The notes under the pieces: generated by a model
Database searches by the model: none
The model's input: the letters and a program-made list of their open reading frames with translations, nothing else
Told to the model about the DNA's origin: nothing
Shown here: one piece after another, positions 43,508-52,190 of the stretch
Numbering within the stretch: the first letter of the stretch is position 1
Layout of the letters: the number at the start of each line of letters is the position of its first letter
Translations under genes and position numbers: made by a program
Assembly (NCBI GenBank): GCA_015056255.1
Contig: SVGP01000020.1
Span: 1 to 61,837, forward strand
Length of the DNA: 61,837 bases
Source of the DNA: Clostridiales bacterium
Lineage (GTDB): Bacteria; Bacillota; Clostridia; Christensenellales; Aristaeellaceae
Reading direction: 5' to 3'

Positions 43508-45478
43508 ATGAAGGTTTCAAGAATTCTGGGCGCTGTCGCCCTCGTGCTCGCCATCGTATTGATCGCCGCGGGCATCGCCGGAAATACATTCAGAACGCAT
43601 GACCATGCGCTTGCAAACCGCTATCAGGAAGCGGTCGCGCACGAAGCCAGCATTCAAAAGCACGCGGACTCCGCTCAGAAGACCGCGCCATCCGCCGTTA
43701 AAAAGGCTGAAACTGCTTTAAAGCAAACCGATACCGCGATCAAGGACGCAGTTGAAGCGCTCAACACCGTTACCGCGCTTTACGAAGGCTATAAAGCTGG
43801 CAGCATCAATGAAGAAGTTGTCGACAGCCTTCTTGACGCTTCCAAGGCCATCGAATCGGACGCCGAGGGCTTAAAGGAGTTTGAAGAAGCAATCGCAGAA
43901 AACGTCCAGGCCTACAAAGCGCTCGTCGAAAGCATCAAATCTTCCGGCGAAGAGGTAAAGGATACCGCCTATGCGCTCGTTTTCGGCATGATGGAAGAGG
44001 AGTTCGCCTCCGCCGTCAAGTCCTTGAACAACGCCGAATCCAAGCTTGACGCTGCATTTAAAGGCGTTAAGGATGTTTACACCAAAAGCGACATCGAATG
44101 GGCAAGCGAAACCATCACAAAGTCCAACTTTGACACCCCCGATACCCTTGAAGGCTTTGTTAAGGCGCTGACCGAGATCGAGGACCTGACCGTTTCCCTT
44201 AAGGAAAAGACCGATCTTATCGCGTCCGAAGCGCAGATTGCGCTCAATGAATCCGCCGCCGTCAGCAAAAAGGACGCGCTTTCCACTGCTGAAAGCCTCG
44301 TTCTTTTGATCGGTAAAACCCATATCTTTATTACCCTGACCGGTGTGATTCTGCTTATCGTCGCGCTGATCGCGATCCTGATTCCCAAGAAATTCGCCCA
44401 CGCGTGGAAGCACATTCCCGTATTTTCCACCTTCATCACAGCGATTGTGATGATCATCATCTTAACCTACGCCCATGGAAACACCATGAACTTCGCTTTC
44501 ACCTCCTACGGAGACTGGGCCAGCAAGTGGCTGATCAACATGGTCAACGTCCTTCGTTCGAACGCCTCCGTCGGTATGGTCGCCCTCGGTATGACCTTTG
44601 TCATTATCACCGGCGGCATCGATCTTGCCGTAGGTTCTACTCTGGCCGGTATTTCAACCGTCGTCATGGTCATCCTTGACGTTTCCCAGTCCGGCTTCTT
44701 TACCGCCCATGGTCTTACCGGCTGGCCGAATTTCTTAGTCGCCATCGGCGCCGGCCTTCTGGCCGGCCTGATTCTTGGCGGTCTGACGGGCGTCGGCATC
44801 ACCAAGGGCCGCGTTCCTCCGTTCATCGTAACCCTTGGCGTTATGAACATCGTTCGCTCGGTTGCCCAGTATTTCACCAAATCCACCAAGATCGAAGTTC
44901 CAAAGGAATTCCAGATCATTTCCAACGCCACCCTTCAGGAGATCGTTCAGGCCATCGCGCGCATCTTTGATAAGGACGCCGTCGTCGTCTTCCCCGAATC
45001 CATCAAGTTCTTAGGCGACCTTATGCTCCTTCAGATTTTCTACTGGGTCATTCTGGCCGTCATCATGTACATCATCTCCAAGCACACCGCCTTTGGCCGC
45101 CACATTTTCGCCGTCGGCTCCAACGAGCGCACCAGCCGCTTGTCCGGCATCAATGTAGACCGCGTTAAAATCAAGGTCTATATGCTCATGGGCCTGATCG
45201 TCGCCATCGCGGCCATCACGCAGGTTGCGCGCTTAAGAGGCGTTGACGTAGCCAGCGCCGGAAACGGCCTTGAAATGAGCGCCATCGCGGCGGTTGTCGT
45301 TGGCGGCACCAGCATGGCCGGCGGACGCGGCTCCATCGTCGGAACGCTTTTGGGCGTTCTCATCATCGGCATCATGGACACGCTCGTCATTCTCCTTCAC
45401 ATTGACGCGTTCCTTTCCAATGCTTTCATCGGCGCGATCATCATCTTCGCCGTTCTCATGCAGCGCAAGGATAAATAA
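43508..45478 (+). CDS. Sugar ABC transporter permease with inserted extracytoplasmic helical domain
   Basis: 656 residues from the ATG at 43508 (GGAGAGGAAG upstream). The C-terminal part (about 300-656) is a normal RbsC/MglC-type permease (GMTFVIITGGIDLAVGSTL, GRHIFAVGSNERTSRLSGI, VVVGGTSMAGGRGSI). The N-terminus is unusual: TM helix 7-25, then about 245 residues of hydrophilic heptad-like helix rich in Ala, Glu and Lys (26-270), then TM 271-293 before the core. Standard members have about 320-350 residues. The topology resembles a bacterial chemoreceptor sensor module. The function of the insert is unknown. Confidence 0.93.
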   Translation: MKVSRILGAVALVLAIVLIAAGIAGNTFRTHDHALANRYQEAVAHEASIQKHADSAQKTAPSAVKKAETALKQTDTAIKDAVEALNTVTALYEGYKAGSINEEVVDSLLDASKAIESDAEGLKEFEEAIAENVQAYKALVESIKSSGEEVKDTAYALVFGMMEEEFASAVKSLNNAESKLDAAFKGVKDVYTKSDIEWASETITKSNFDTPDTLEGFVKALTEIEDLTVSLKEKTDLIASEAQIALNESAAVSKKDALSTAESLVLLIGKTHIFITLTGVILLIVALIAILIPKKFAHAWKHIPVFSTFITAIVMIIILTYAHGNTMNFAFTSYGDWASKWLINMVNVLRSNASVGMVALGMTFVIITGGIDLAVGSTLAGISTVVMVILDVSQSGFFTAHGLTGWPNFLVAIGAGLLAGLILGGLTGVGITKGRVPPFIVTLGVMNIVRSVAQYFTKSTKIEVPKEFQIISNATLQEIVQAIARIFDKDAVVVFPESIKFLGDLMLLQIFYWVILAVIMYIISKHTAFGRHIFAVGSNERTSRLSGINVDRVKIKVYMLMGLIVAIAAITQVARLRGVDVASAGNGLEMSAIAAVVVGGTSMAGGRGSIVGTLLGVLIIGIMDTLVILLHIDAFLSNAFIGAIIIFAVLMQRKDK

Positions 45479-45492
45479 ACGGAGGTGCGGTT

Positions 45493-46545
45493 ATGCAGAA
45501 ATTGAAGGTTGCCATCGTCGGCTGCGGAAAAATCGCATCTTTGCGCCACGCGCCTGAGTATTCAGCCAATCCGAACTGCGAAATCATCGGCTTCTACGAT
45601 GTAGACCCTGCTCGCGCAAAATCTCTTTCAGAATACTTCGGCGGAAAAGTTTTTTCCTCTCTTTCCGAATTGATTCAATCTGACGCGGAAGCCGTCAGCG
45701 TGTGCACCGCCAACATCCACCACGCGCAGAACACCATTCAGCTTCTCAAAGCCGGAAAGCACGTTCTTTGCGAAAAGCCCATGGCGGTCACGCCCCATGA
45801 GTGCGAGGAAATGGTTCTGGAAGCTGAAAAAAACGGAAAACACCTTTTGATCGGCTTAAATCAGCGCTTCTCCGCCGCCCATACCAAGGCCCGCGAACTG
45901 ATCGTGAGCGGCGCAATCGGAAAGGTTCTTTCCTTCCACACCTGCTTTGCTCATCCCGGCCCCGAAATCTGGACAGGCATGAACAATACGTGGTTTTTCG
46001 ACAAGCACATCGCTGCTTTCGGCGCAATGGCGGATCTGGGCGTTCATAAGGTGGATCTCATTCATTACCTTTTGAACGAACATATTTCTGCCGTTACGGC
46101 GTCTCTTCGCACCATCGATAAGCGCCTCCCTTCAGGCGAGCTCATAACGGTTGACGACAACGGCCTTTGCATTCTCGAAACGCCCTCCGGCGTGATCGGA
46201 CAGATGCACGTCAGTTGGACCAACTACGGTCAGGAGGACAATTCCACGTTCATCTACGGAACCGAGGGTGTGATCAAACTCTATGCAGAGAGCGACCACA
46301 GCCTGATCATCGAGAAAAAGGACGGAACCGTCATAAAAGAAAATCCCGACCATCTTTTGACCAACGAAGATCAGCTGGCCGGAAAACTTCAGAACACCGG
46401 TGTGATCGACGAATTTGTCTCGGCTATTCTCGATAACCGCCCCAGCCGCCTTGACGCCTCGGAGTCCATCCACGCCATGCGCGTTTTGTTCGCGGCTGCA
46501 AAATCGTCTGAGCTCGGAAAGAAAGTTCATATTTTTGAGGAATAA
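45493..46545 (+). CDS. Gfo/Idh/MocA-family oxidoreductase
   Basis: 350-residue NAD(P)-dependent sugar/polyol dehydrogenase. N-terminal Rossmann VAIVGCGKIASLRHAP, the family EKP motif in VLCEKPMAV, and DLGVHKVDLIHYLL carrying catalytic Asp/His. GGAGG lies 8 nt before the ATG, 14 bp after the permease. As the last gene of the importer operon it probably performs the first oxidation of the imported sugar or inositol-like compound. Confidence 0.94.
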   Translation: MQKLKVAIVGCGKIASLRHAPEYSANPNCEIIGFYDVDPARAKSLSEYFGGKVFSSLSELIQSDAEAVSVCTANIHHAQNTIQLLKAGKHVLCEKPMAVTPHECEEMVLEAEKNGKHLLIGLNQRFSAAHTKARELIVSGAIGKVLSFHTCFAHPGPEIWTGMNNTWFFDKHIAAFGAMADLGVHKVDLIHYLLNEHISAVTASLRTIDKRLPSGELITVDDNGLCILETPSGVIGQMHVSWTNYGQEDNSTFIYGTEGVIKLYAESDHSLIIEKKDGTVIKENPDHLLTNEDQLAGKLQNTGVIDEFVSAILDNRPSRLDASESIHAMRVLFAAAKSSELGKKVHIFEE

Positions 46546-46568
46546 GACGCAATTACATTTAAAAGACA

Positions 46569-46646
46569 GCGCGGGCGGTCAATGACCGCCCCTACTTTAT
46601 GGTTGACACCATCACAATTGTAGGGGCGTGCATTGCACGCCCGCGC
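46569..46646. repeat. REPIN with arms swapped relative to the one at 33368
   Basis: Minus-strand REP 46569-46595 (GGGCGGTC ATT GACCGCCC) facing a plus-strand REP 46620-46646 (GGGCGTGC ATT GCACGCCC) across 24 nt. The spacer keeps ATGGTT...ACCATCA as in the 33368 copy. It lies between convergent genes. Confidence 0.9.
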
Positions 46647-46666
46647 TGTTTTTTAATGTGTTTTAT

Positions 46667-47464
46667 TTACGCTTTATTGACTTCAGAAAATGCCGCTTCC
46701 TTTAAGATATCCATCTTTTCCTTGCAGGGCTTGTCGCTTTCCATATCGCCGAATATCGGTTTTCCATCCTCATAGCCGATCATTTCTTTTCTTGCAGGCA
46801 CAAAAGCATTCTCCCTTATGTCTTTGCCCGTGAAAAAAACGTACCATACGGCTGCTGCTAAATATCTGCCCATTACAAATGACAAGTGGAAGCCGTCTCT
46901 TGAAAGCGATTCGCCGCCCTTTTCCACGTCGAACGCTTCCGTTTCCCTGAGCTTTGCAACCGTGTTTCCAACCGGAATGATCCTTGCCCCGATCGCTTCT
47001 GCCGCGCGTTCATAACAGCTCTTCAGCGCCTCGTGCATCTTTTTCTGATCGCATCCATACCACTCAAAATGCGGATGCGTGCTCGTTTTTTCATAAGCCC
47101 ACGTTTCATGAATCACGATTTCGGCCTCCGGCGCGTTCCGTTTCACATATCCAGAAAGGGGCACGAGCGTGTTTTCATAGCTTTCCCAAAGCCCCGAAAA
47201 GCCGCTGGCCTGCTGAAGGGTGATATAATCCCACTTGCCGGCCTTAAGCGCAGACAGTATGCTGCATTTGGAAACCTGCTTTCCATTGATCAGAAGATCG
47301 TATGCCGCTTCACCGGAAACCACATTCTCCATGTGTCTTTCAAGGCTGCATCCGCCAATAAACAGATTCCATACTTCAAGATCAACCCCGCCGGCATCCG
47401 CAATATCTTTAAGCCAATACTGCGCATCCGTTGAGAAGCTGTTGCCGATGGATAAAATCCTCAT
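46667..47464 (-). CDS. SGNH-type hydrolase, DUF4886-like
   Basis: 265 residues from the ATG at 47464, which has GGGGG 8 nt upstream. The N-terminal RILSIGNSFSTDA carries the nucleophile Ser9; the C-terminal LSRDGFHLSFVMGRYLAAAVWY carries the Asp and His of the triad. No signal peptide. Members are putative carbohydrate esterases or acetyl-hydrolases. It is divergent from cca. Confidence 0.85.
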   Translation of the reverse strand: MRILSIGNSFSTDAQYWLKDIADAGGVDLEVWNLFIGGCSLERHMENVVSGEAAYDLLINGKQVSKCSILSALKAGKWDYITLQQASGFSGLWESYENTLVPLSGYVKRNAPEAEIVIHETWAYEKTSTHPHFEWYGCDQKKMHEALKSCYERAAEAIGARIIPVGNTVAKLRETEAFDVEKGGESLSRDGFHLSFVMGRYLAAAVWYVFFTGKDIRENAFVPARKEMIGYEDGKPIFGDMESDKPCKEKMDILKEAAFSEVNKA

Positions 47465-47482
47465 ATTCATTCCCCCATTTTG

Positions 47483-47511
47483 TTGACAAAATCGTGTTTC
47501 AAGCTTATGAT
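47483..47511 (+). promoter_or_regulatory. Promoter of the CCA-adding enzyme gene
   Basis: TTGACA (47483-47488), 17-bp spacer, TATGAT (47506-47511), close to consensus. Confidence 0.8.
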
Positions 47512-47539
47512 AAAGAAAGTTTCCAAGGAGGTATCTCAA

Positions 47540-48886
47540 ATGCTTCATTTCCCCAAAGCCGTCATACGCATTATCCGCATGCTTAATGGCGCAGGCTATT
47601 CCGCCTACGCCGTCGGCGGGTGCGTTCGCGACGCGCTATTAAATAAACAGCCCAACGACTGGGATCTGACCACGTCCGCCAAGCCCGAAGAAATCAAGCG
47701 CGTATTTAAAAACGAGCGCGTGATCGAAACCGGCATCCAGCACGGTACCGTTACCGTTCTGATAGACGGCGAGGGCTACGAAATTACAACCTACCGCATC
47801 GACGGCGAATACACCGACCATCGCCGCCCGGACACGGTTGTGTTCGTAGATAATTTAAAGGAAGACCTCATGCGCCGCGATTTCACGGTCAACGCCATGG
47901 CCGCGCACCCCGAAGAAGGCGTAATCGACCTGTTCGGCGGAAAAAGCGACCTTGAAAACCACGTGATCCGCGCCGTCGGCGATCCCGAAATGCGCTTTAC
48001 CGAGGACGCGCTTCGAATTCTGCGCGCCGTTCGCTTTGCGTCCACCTATGATTTTACCATCGATGAAGCAACTGCAAAGGCTGCTTTGAAACTTGCCCCG
48101 ACGCTTGAAAATGTGTCCGAGGAGCGAATTTTCGTGGAGCTTAAAAAGCTCCTTTCAGGAAAAGGCGCGGAGCGCATCCTGCTTGCCTATCCCGAGATCA
48201 TATTCACCGTGCTTCCGGAGCTCAGGCCCATGTACGCGCTTGCGCAAAACAATCCTCATCATGCCTACGACGTATGGACGCATACGGTAAAAACCATCGC
48301 AGCCGCACCCAGTGATCCCGTTTTCAGGCTCACGATGCTTTTTCACGATGCAGGCAAGCCTGAAAAGAAAACCACTGACGAAAAAGGCGTCGACCACTTT
48401 ATCGGCCATCCGCTTGCCAGCCGCGACATCGCGGAAAAAGCCCTTCTGCGCTTAAAAAGCGACAGAGCCACCATTCAGACGGTTACCAAGCTCGTTTTAG
48501 AGCACGACCTTCGCGTGCCCGAAAGGCGCATCAACATCCGCCGCCAGATTTCCAGAATCGGAAAAGACCTCTTTCCCATGCTGATTCAGGTCATCCGCGC
48601 AGATTTTATGGGTCAGAACCCCGAAATGCTTTCTGAAAAGCTTCAGTACACGGACGCCTTAACCCGCGAATACGAATGCGCAATTCAGGAAAACGCATGT
48701 CTCACCCTTGCCGATATGCAAATCACGGGGCGCGACCTGATAGCGCTTGGCGCAAAGGGAAAGACCATTGGGGCGATTCTTGAAAGGCTTCTGGACGATG
48801 TGATCCGCGAAAAGGCGCAAAATGAGCCTGACGCGCTTAAAAAGCGCGCTGAAATGCACCTTAAGAATCTTACAGCGAATCCATAA
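47540..48886 (+). CDS. cca: CCA-adding tRNA nucleotidyltransferase with HD domain
   Basis: 448 residues from the ATG at 47540 (AAGGAGG 9 nt upstream). Builds or repairs the 3' CCA of tRNA. Pol-beta-type head GGCVRDALLNKQPNDWDL with metal ligands Asp40/Asp42, RRDFTVNAMA, neck region FTEDALRILRAVRFA, and a C-terminal HD domain (HHAYDVWTHT...LFHDAGKP). Without a search, full CCA versus A-adding specificity cannot be told. Its end overlaps the convergent hydrolase gene by 17 bp. Confidence 0.95.
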   Translation: MLHFPKAVIRIIRMLNGAGYSAYAVGGCVRDALLNKQPNDWDLTTSAKPEEIKRVFKNERVIETGIQHGTVTVLIDGEGYEITTYRIDGEYTDHRRPDTVVFVDNLKEDLMRRDFTVNAMAAHPEEGVIDLFGGKSDLENHVIRAVGDPEMRFTEDALRILRAVRFASTYDFTIDEATAKAALKLAPTLENVSEERIFVELKKLLSGKGAERILLAYPEIIFTVLPELRPMYALAQNNPHHAYDVWTHTVKTIAAAPSDPVFRLTMLFHDAGKPEKKTTDEKGVDHFIGHPLASRDIAEKALLRLKSDRATIQTVTKLVLEHDLRVPERRINIRRQISRIGKDLFPMLIQVIRADFMGQNPEMLSEKLQYTDALTREYECAIQENACLTLADMQITGRDLIALGAKGKTIGAILERLLDDVIREKAQNEPDALKKRAEMHLKNLTANP

Positions 48887-49790
48887 AGGCTTTTGCAAAG
48901 TCCTTCATCACTTTGTCGCCGTCCGGCTCGTTGTGGATCTCGTGACGTTTTCCCTGAAGCACATGAAGGCTTACATTCACAAAGCCCAGCTTTCGTAAAA
49001 ACGCTTCGCTCTTCTTTGCGCCTGCTTCGAAGCCCACGCAGGGATCGAACTCACCCACAAAAATATCGATCGGCATAACGTTGTTGATGAGCCTGTAATC
49101 CTTTGCCGTATATGCGCCGATCAGAAGATCGATCAGCGACAAATATCCGTCCACCGTACATAAGCCGCCGCAAAGCGGGTCATCGTTATAGGCCTGTACA
49201 GCGTTTTTATCGGTGTTCAGCCATGCGTTTACAATGTTTTCATCCTTGAATTTTGCATCGTACGCGCTGAACAAAAGCTTTCTTGCGCCATCGTCACGGT
49301 ATGTATCACCCTTCAGTTTCCGCTTGAGCTTTAAAAGCTGCTTGCCTGCAACCGCCGCCGGGGTGTTTGCAGGAAGGCCTGAAAGCACCACGCCCGAAAC
49401 GCGCGTACAGGCGTTTTTGAGATAGTTGAGCGCAACCAGCGTTCCCATGCTGTGGCCGTAAACAAACATTTTTACGCCCGGAAACCGCGCGGAAACGATT
49501 CTTTCAAGACTTTCAAAATCCTTGACCGTGCCTTGCGCGCCCGCGCCATAGGTGTAGCCGTAATCGCCTTCGCCTTTTACGCTTTTGCCGTAGCCTCTGT
49601 GATCATTCATGGCGCAGGCAAAGCCGTTTTCTGTAAAGATCTCCATCATCCGAAGATAGCGTTCCTTATATTCCGCGATTCCGTGCGCCATCACGATTGC
49701 GCCCCTGACTTCGCCATCGGGCGTTGCCAGTATGGCGTCGATCATCAGCCCGTCTACAGGCGACTGATAGTTTATTCTTTCGGTCCTCAC
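48870..49790 (-). CDS. Alpha/beta hydrolase, monoglyceride-lipase/lysophospholipase-like
   Basis: 306 residues from a GTG start at 49790, with GAGGTGA 4-5 nt upstream; a TTG six codons earlier is less likely. Serine hydrolase_4 fold with oxyanion AHGIAEYKERY, NDHRGYGKS, nucleophile elbow YGHSMG (Ser114), acid in VGEFDP and final His in GKRHEIHNE. No signal peptide. Likely a cytosolic carboxyl-ester hydrolase. Divergent from the serine hydrolase gene 32 bp away. Confidence 0.93.
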   Translation of the reverse strand: MRTERINYQSPVDGLMIDAILATPDGEVRGAIVMAHGIAEYKERYLRMMEIFTENGFACAMNDHRGYGKSVKGEGDYGYTYGAGAQGTVKDFESLERIVSARFPGVKMFVYGHSMGTLVALNYLKNACTRVSGVVLSGLPANTPAAVAGKQLLKLKRKLKGDTYRDDGARKLLFSAYDAKFKDENIVNAWLNTDKNAVQAYNDDPLCGGLCTVDGYLSLIDLLIGAYTAKDYRLINNVMPIDIFVGEFDPCVGFEAGAKKSEAFLRKLGFVNVSLHVLQGKRHEIHNEPDGDKVMKDFAKAFMDSL

Positions 49791-49822
49791 ATTCTCACCT
49801 CTTATCAAAGGAGTCGTTCTGC

Positions 49823-50581
49823 ATGCTGAAAAGTGAAATTCTTTCGGTTCTTAAAACCATTCCCGGCGACACCGCCGTCGCCATTCAAACGCTTGATGAT
49901 AGCGCGCCCATCCTCCATAACGAACACATGCCCCTGATCGCTGCAAGCGTAATCAAGCTCGGCGTAATGCTTGAAGCATTCCGCGCGTTTGAAGAAGGCG
50001 CTCTTTCAAAAGACGAAGTTTTCGTAATCCAGGAAGAGGACAAAATGCCCTCCTGCGGCGCGCTTACATACATGCACGAAGGGCTTAAGGCAACAGCCCT
50101 TGATCTTGTCACCCTCATGATCATCGTAAGCGACAACACTGCAACCAATCTTTTGATCGACAGACTCGGCATCGAAAACATCAATAAAACCCTTCGTTTC
50201 TACGGTCTTGATGAAATCATCCTCAGAAGAAAGCTTTTCGATGCAAAAAGCGCGGCGCGCGGCATCCAGAATACCGTCACTGCCGCGGGCGTGATGAAGT
50301 TTTATTTGCTTTTGATGGAAGAAAAACTTGTAAGCCCCGCTGCCAGCCGCGAAATGCTTTCGATTCTCAAAAATCAGCGTTTAAAGGGAAAAATGCCCTT
50401 CTTCCTAAGCCCAATGGGCATAAAAACCGCCCACAAAACCGGCGAGGACGACGGAACTACGCACGACACGGGCGTGATTTTCACAAACCCTGCGTGCGTA
50501 GCCGTGTTCCTTTCAAACAATGTGTCGGTGCCTGATTTTGAACGGTTCATTCAGGACGCATCGCTTGCGCTTGTAAAATAA
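49823..50581 (+). CDS. Class A beta-lactamase-fold serine hydrolase, apparently cytoplasmic
   Basis: 252 residues from the ATG at 49823 (AAAGGAG upstream). Penicillin-recognising motifs are present: SVIK (Ser42, Lys45), SDN (103-105) and HKTG (205-207). The omega-loop Glu motif ExxLN of true class A beta-lactamases is absent, and no signal peptide is seen. It is therefore more likely a peptidase or esterase-like hydrolase than a resistance enzyme. Its end lies 3 bp from the convergent cupin gene. Confidence 0.85.
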   Translation: MLKSEILSVLKTIPGDTAVAIQTLDDSAPILHNEHMPLIAASVIKLGVMLEAFRAFEEGALSKDEVFVIQEEDKMPSCGALTYMHEGLKATALDLVTLMIIVSDNTATNLLIDRLGIENINKTLRFYGLDEIILRRKLFDAKSAARGIQNTVTAAGVMKFYLLLMEEKLVSPAASREMLSILKNQRLKGKMPFFLSPMGIKTAHKTGEDDGTTHDTGVIFTNPACVAVFLSNNVSVPDFERFIQDASLALVK

Positions 50582-50584
50582 ATA

Positions 50585-50926
50585 CTATTCCTTCACGATA
50601 ACGGCAACGAGGAGAAGATCCTTGTCGCCGTTATTTTCTACGGCATGACCGTGGCCGGGGAAGGTCAGCATGCTGTCGCCGGCGGAGACGGCCTTTTCGC
50701 ATTCGTCGTCCTTCACAATGCCGCTGCCTTCTGCAAAATAGAACATCTCCGTCTCATGCTCGTGCACATGATAGCCGATGGACGCGCCGGGAAGCAAACG
50801 GATGGTCGCAAAGAGGCGAACACTTTCAGGCAGCTCTTTGGAAAGCTTGGTGATTTCAGCGTGGAGCTTACCTCCGCGCATCTGTTCTCTTATTTCGATC
50901 GTCAGATCGGATTTGTAGTTTACCAT
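50585..50926 (-). CDS. Small cupin-domain protein
   Basis: 113-residue single cupin barrel: GASIGYHVHEHETEMFYFAEGSG (metal-binding His-x-His...Glu) and FPGHGHAVEN (second His). AGGAGG lies before the ATG. It follows the VOC protein gene by 15 bp in the same direction, so the two form an operon. Substrate unknown; it could be a sugar isomerase-type or ligand-sensing cupin. Confidence 0.9.
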   Translation of the reverse strand: MVNYKSDLTIEIREQMRGGKLHAEITKLSKELPESVRLFATIRLLPGASIGYHVHEHETEMFYFAEGSGIVKDDECEKAVSAGDSMLTFPGHGHAVENNGDKDLLLVAVIVKE

Positions 50927-50941
50927 TTTAACATCCTCCTT

Positions 50942-51349
50942 CTACGGCATTTCGAAAAATTCGATTCTTTCGCCGTCGGGGCCTTTGAAGAAAATGTTCT
51001 TTGCGCCGCCGAACAGCCAGTCGTTTTTGGAAATCACGCCGTTGTCAAACCTGATCATTTTTTCGGTCAGGCGGCAGACGAAGGGCTCGATGTCCTTGAC
51101 CTCCATCGCGATGTGATCAATCGTTCCAACAGGGCGCTCGTCCTTGTTTGCGTTTTCGATCAGCTCAATAATGCAGGAACCCGCCCTCACGAAAATGAGC
51201 GTCGTATTTCCGTTTACAAACTCATGGGTCTTTTCAAAGCCCAGATCCTCGACATAGAATTTTTCGCTCACGCGGGCGTCCTTTACATGTACGCCGATGT
51301 GATGAAGGCCGATTACTTCGCCGCCACATAAACTGCAATTGCACGCCAT
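50942..51349 (-). CDS. VOC (glyoxalase/bleomycin-resistance) family protein
   Basis: 135 residues from the ATG at 51349 (GGGAGG 8 nt upstream). Two beta-alpha-beta-beta-beta modules, with metal-site candidates in GLHHIGVHVKD, CIIELIE, DHIAMEV and ERIEFFE. The N-terminal MACNCSLCGGEV holds three cysteines in a small knuckle-like motif that is not part of the VOC fold. A weak promoter (TTGCGT-N18-TATGAT) lies near 51374-51403 on the minus strand. Lactoylglutathione lyase or methylmalonyl-CoA epimerase activity cannot be inferred. Confidence 0.88.
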   Translation of the reverse strand: MACNCSLCGGEVIGLHHIGVHVKDARVSEKFYVEDLGFEKTHEFVNGNTTLIFVRAGSCIIELIENANKDERPVGTIDHIAMEVKDIEPFVCRLTEKMIRFDNGVISKNDWLFGGAKNIFFKGPDGERIEFFEMP

Positions 51350-51425
51350 TGATTTTTCCTCCCTTTTTTTCTTTATCATACCACATTTTACATATTTTAC
51401 GCAATACAAACAGAAAAATATATGC

Positions 51426-51549
51426 TATAATATATGCGGTAAACGATATCCTTTTGACGAGGAATCGCACTTACCGATTAATTGCCATTTTCCCCGGGTA
51501 AAATAATACGTACGGTATCCCGAAAGGGAACTGAAACGGAGGTACACAC
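51426..51549 (+). promoter_or_regulatory. Extended -10 promoter and structured 5' leader of the ECF transporter gene (possible riboswitch)
   Basis: TGCTATAAT (TATAAT 51426-51431) should start RNA near 51438, leaving a leader of about 110 nt. The 5' part folds as CGGTAA (51437-51442) with TTACCG (51471-51476), closing an inner hairpin GAT.TCC / GGA.ATC with a 9-nt loop. The same TACCG can instead pair with CGGTA at 51513-51517. A TCCC GAAA GGGA tetraloop hairpin (51518-51529) precedes the Shine-Dalgarno CGGAGG. I do not recognise it as a known riboswitch class. Confidence 0.5.
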
Positions 51550-52188
51550 ATGTCAAACACATCCACCCGCACACTTGTTTTAAACGCCCTGTTCGTCGCC
51601 CTCGTCTTTCTTCTCGGAATGACCCCCATCGGCATCATTCCCCTGGGCACGATCAACTTAACGATTCTCCATATTCCCGTCATCGCCGGAACGCTTTTCT
51701 TAGGCCTTAAAAGCGGCATGCTTTTGGGCTTCATATTCGGCCTTTGTTCAACCTTAAGCGCATTCGGTCTGTCGCTTACCGCGCCCAGTGCGCTGGCTGC
51801 GGCGCTTGGCGCAAAGAGTCCGCTTCTTTTGATCGCCATGTGCTTTGTTCCCCGTCTTCTGGTTCCCGTGATCACGTGGTTTACGAAAATCATGCTTTCG
51901 GGAAATGAAAAAAGAGCCTATCTGGCGGACTCTGTCGCCTCCATTCTCGGCTCCGTTACGAACACCGTTTTTTATCTGAGCCTTATGGTTCTTTTCTACA
52001 GTCTCGCCGGACTTGACGTAAACAATCTTATCCATAAGCTTGGCATTCACGGTCTAAACTTTTTCGGCGTGATCGGCGTAATCGCATCCGGCGCAGGCGG
52101 CCTTGAAGCGCTGGCTTCCTTCTTCATTATTCCCCCTGTCGTCGCTGCCTTGAACAAGGTGAAAAAACTCACATTCGGGAGCTACTGA
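51550..52188 (+). CDS. ECF transporter S component, possibly for pantothenate
   Basis: 212-residue polytopic protein with about six hydrophobic helices. N-terminal LVLNALFVALVFLLGMTPIGIIPLGTINLTILHIPVIAGTLFLG is typical of ECF S components, which bind a vitamin and dock to a shared energising module. CGGAGG precedes the ATG. coaX starts 2 bp after its stop, so pantothenate is the most economical substrate (inference from context; other vitamins remain possible). Confidence 0.85.
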   Translation: MSNTSTRTLVLNALFVALVFLLGMTPIGIIPLGTINLTILHIPVIAGTLFLGLKSGMLLGFIFGLCSTLSAFGLSLTAPSALAAALGAKSPLLLIAMCFVPRLLVPVITWFTKIMLSGNEKRAYLADSVASILGSVTNTVFYLSLMVLFYSLAGLDVNNLIHKLGIHGLNFFGVIGVIASGAGGLEALASFFIIPPVVAALNKVKKLTFGSY

Positions 52189-52190
52189 GC

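Noticed and set aside
15978..46646. GC-rich palindromes as a dispersed CRISPR or tRNA remnant
   Set aside because: Units are solitary or inverted pairs with GTAG heads, not regularly spaced direct repeats, and they form no cloverleaf.
49823..50581. Antibiotic-resistance class A beta-lactamase
   Set aside because: Lacks ExxLN and a signal peptide.
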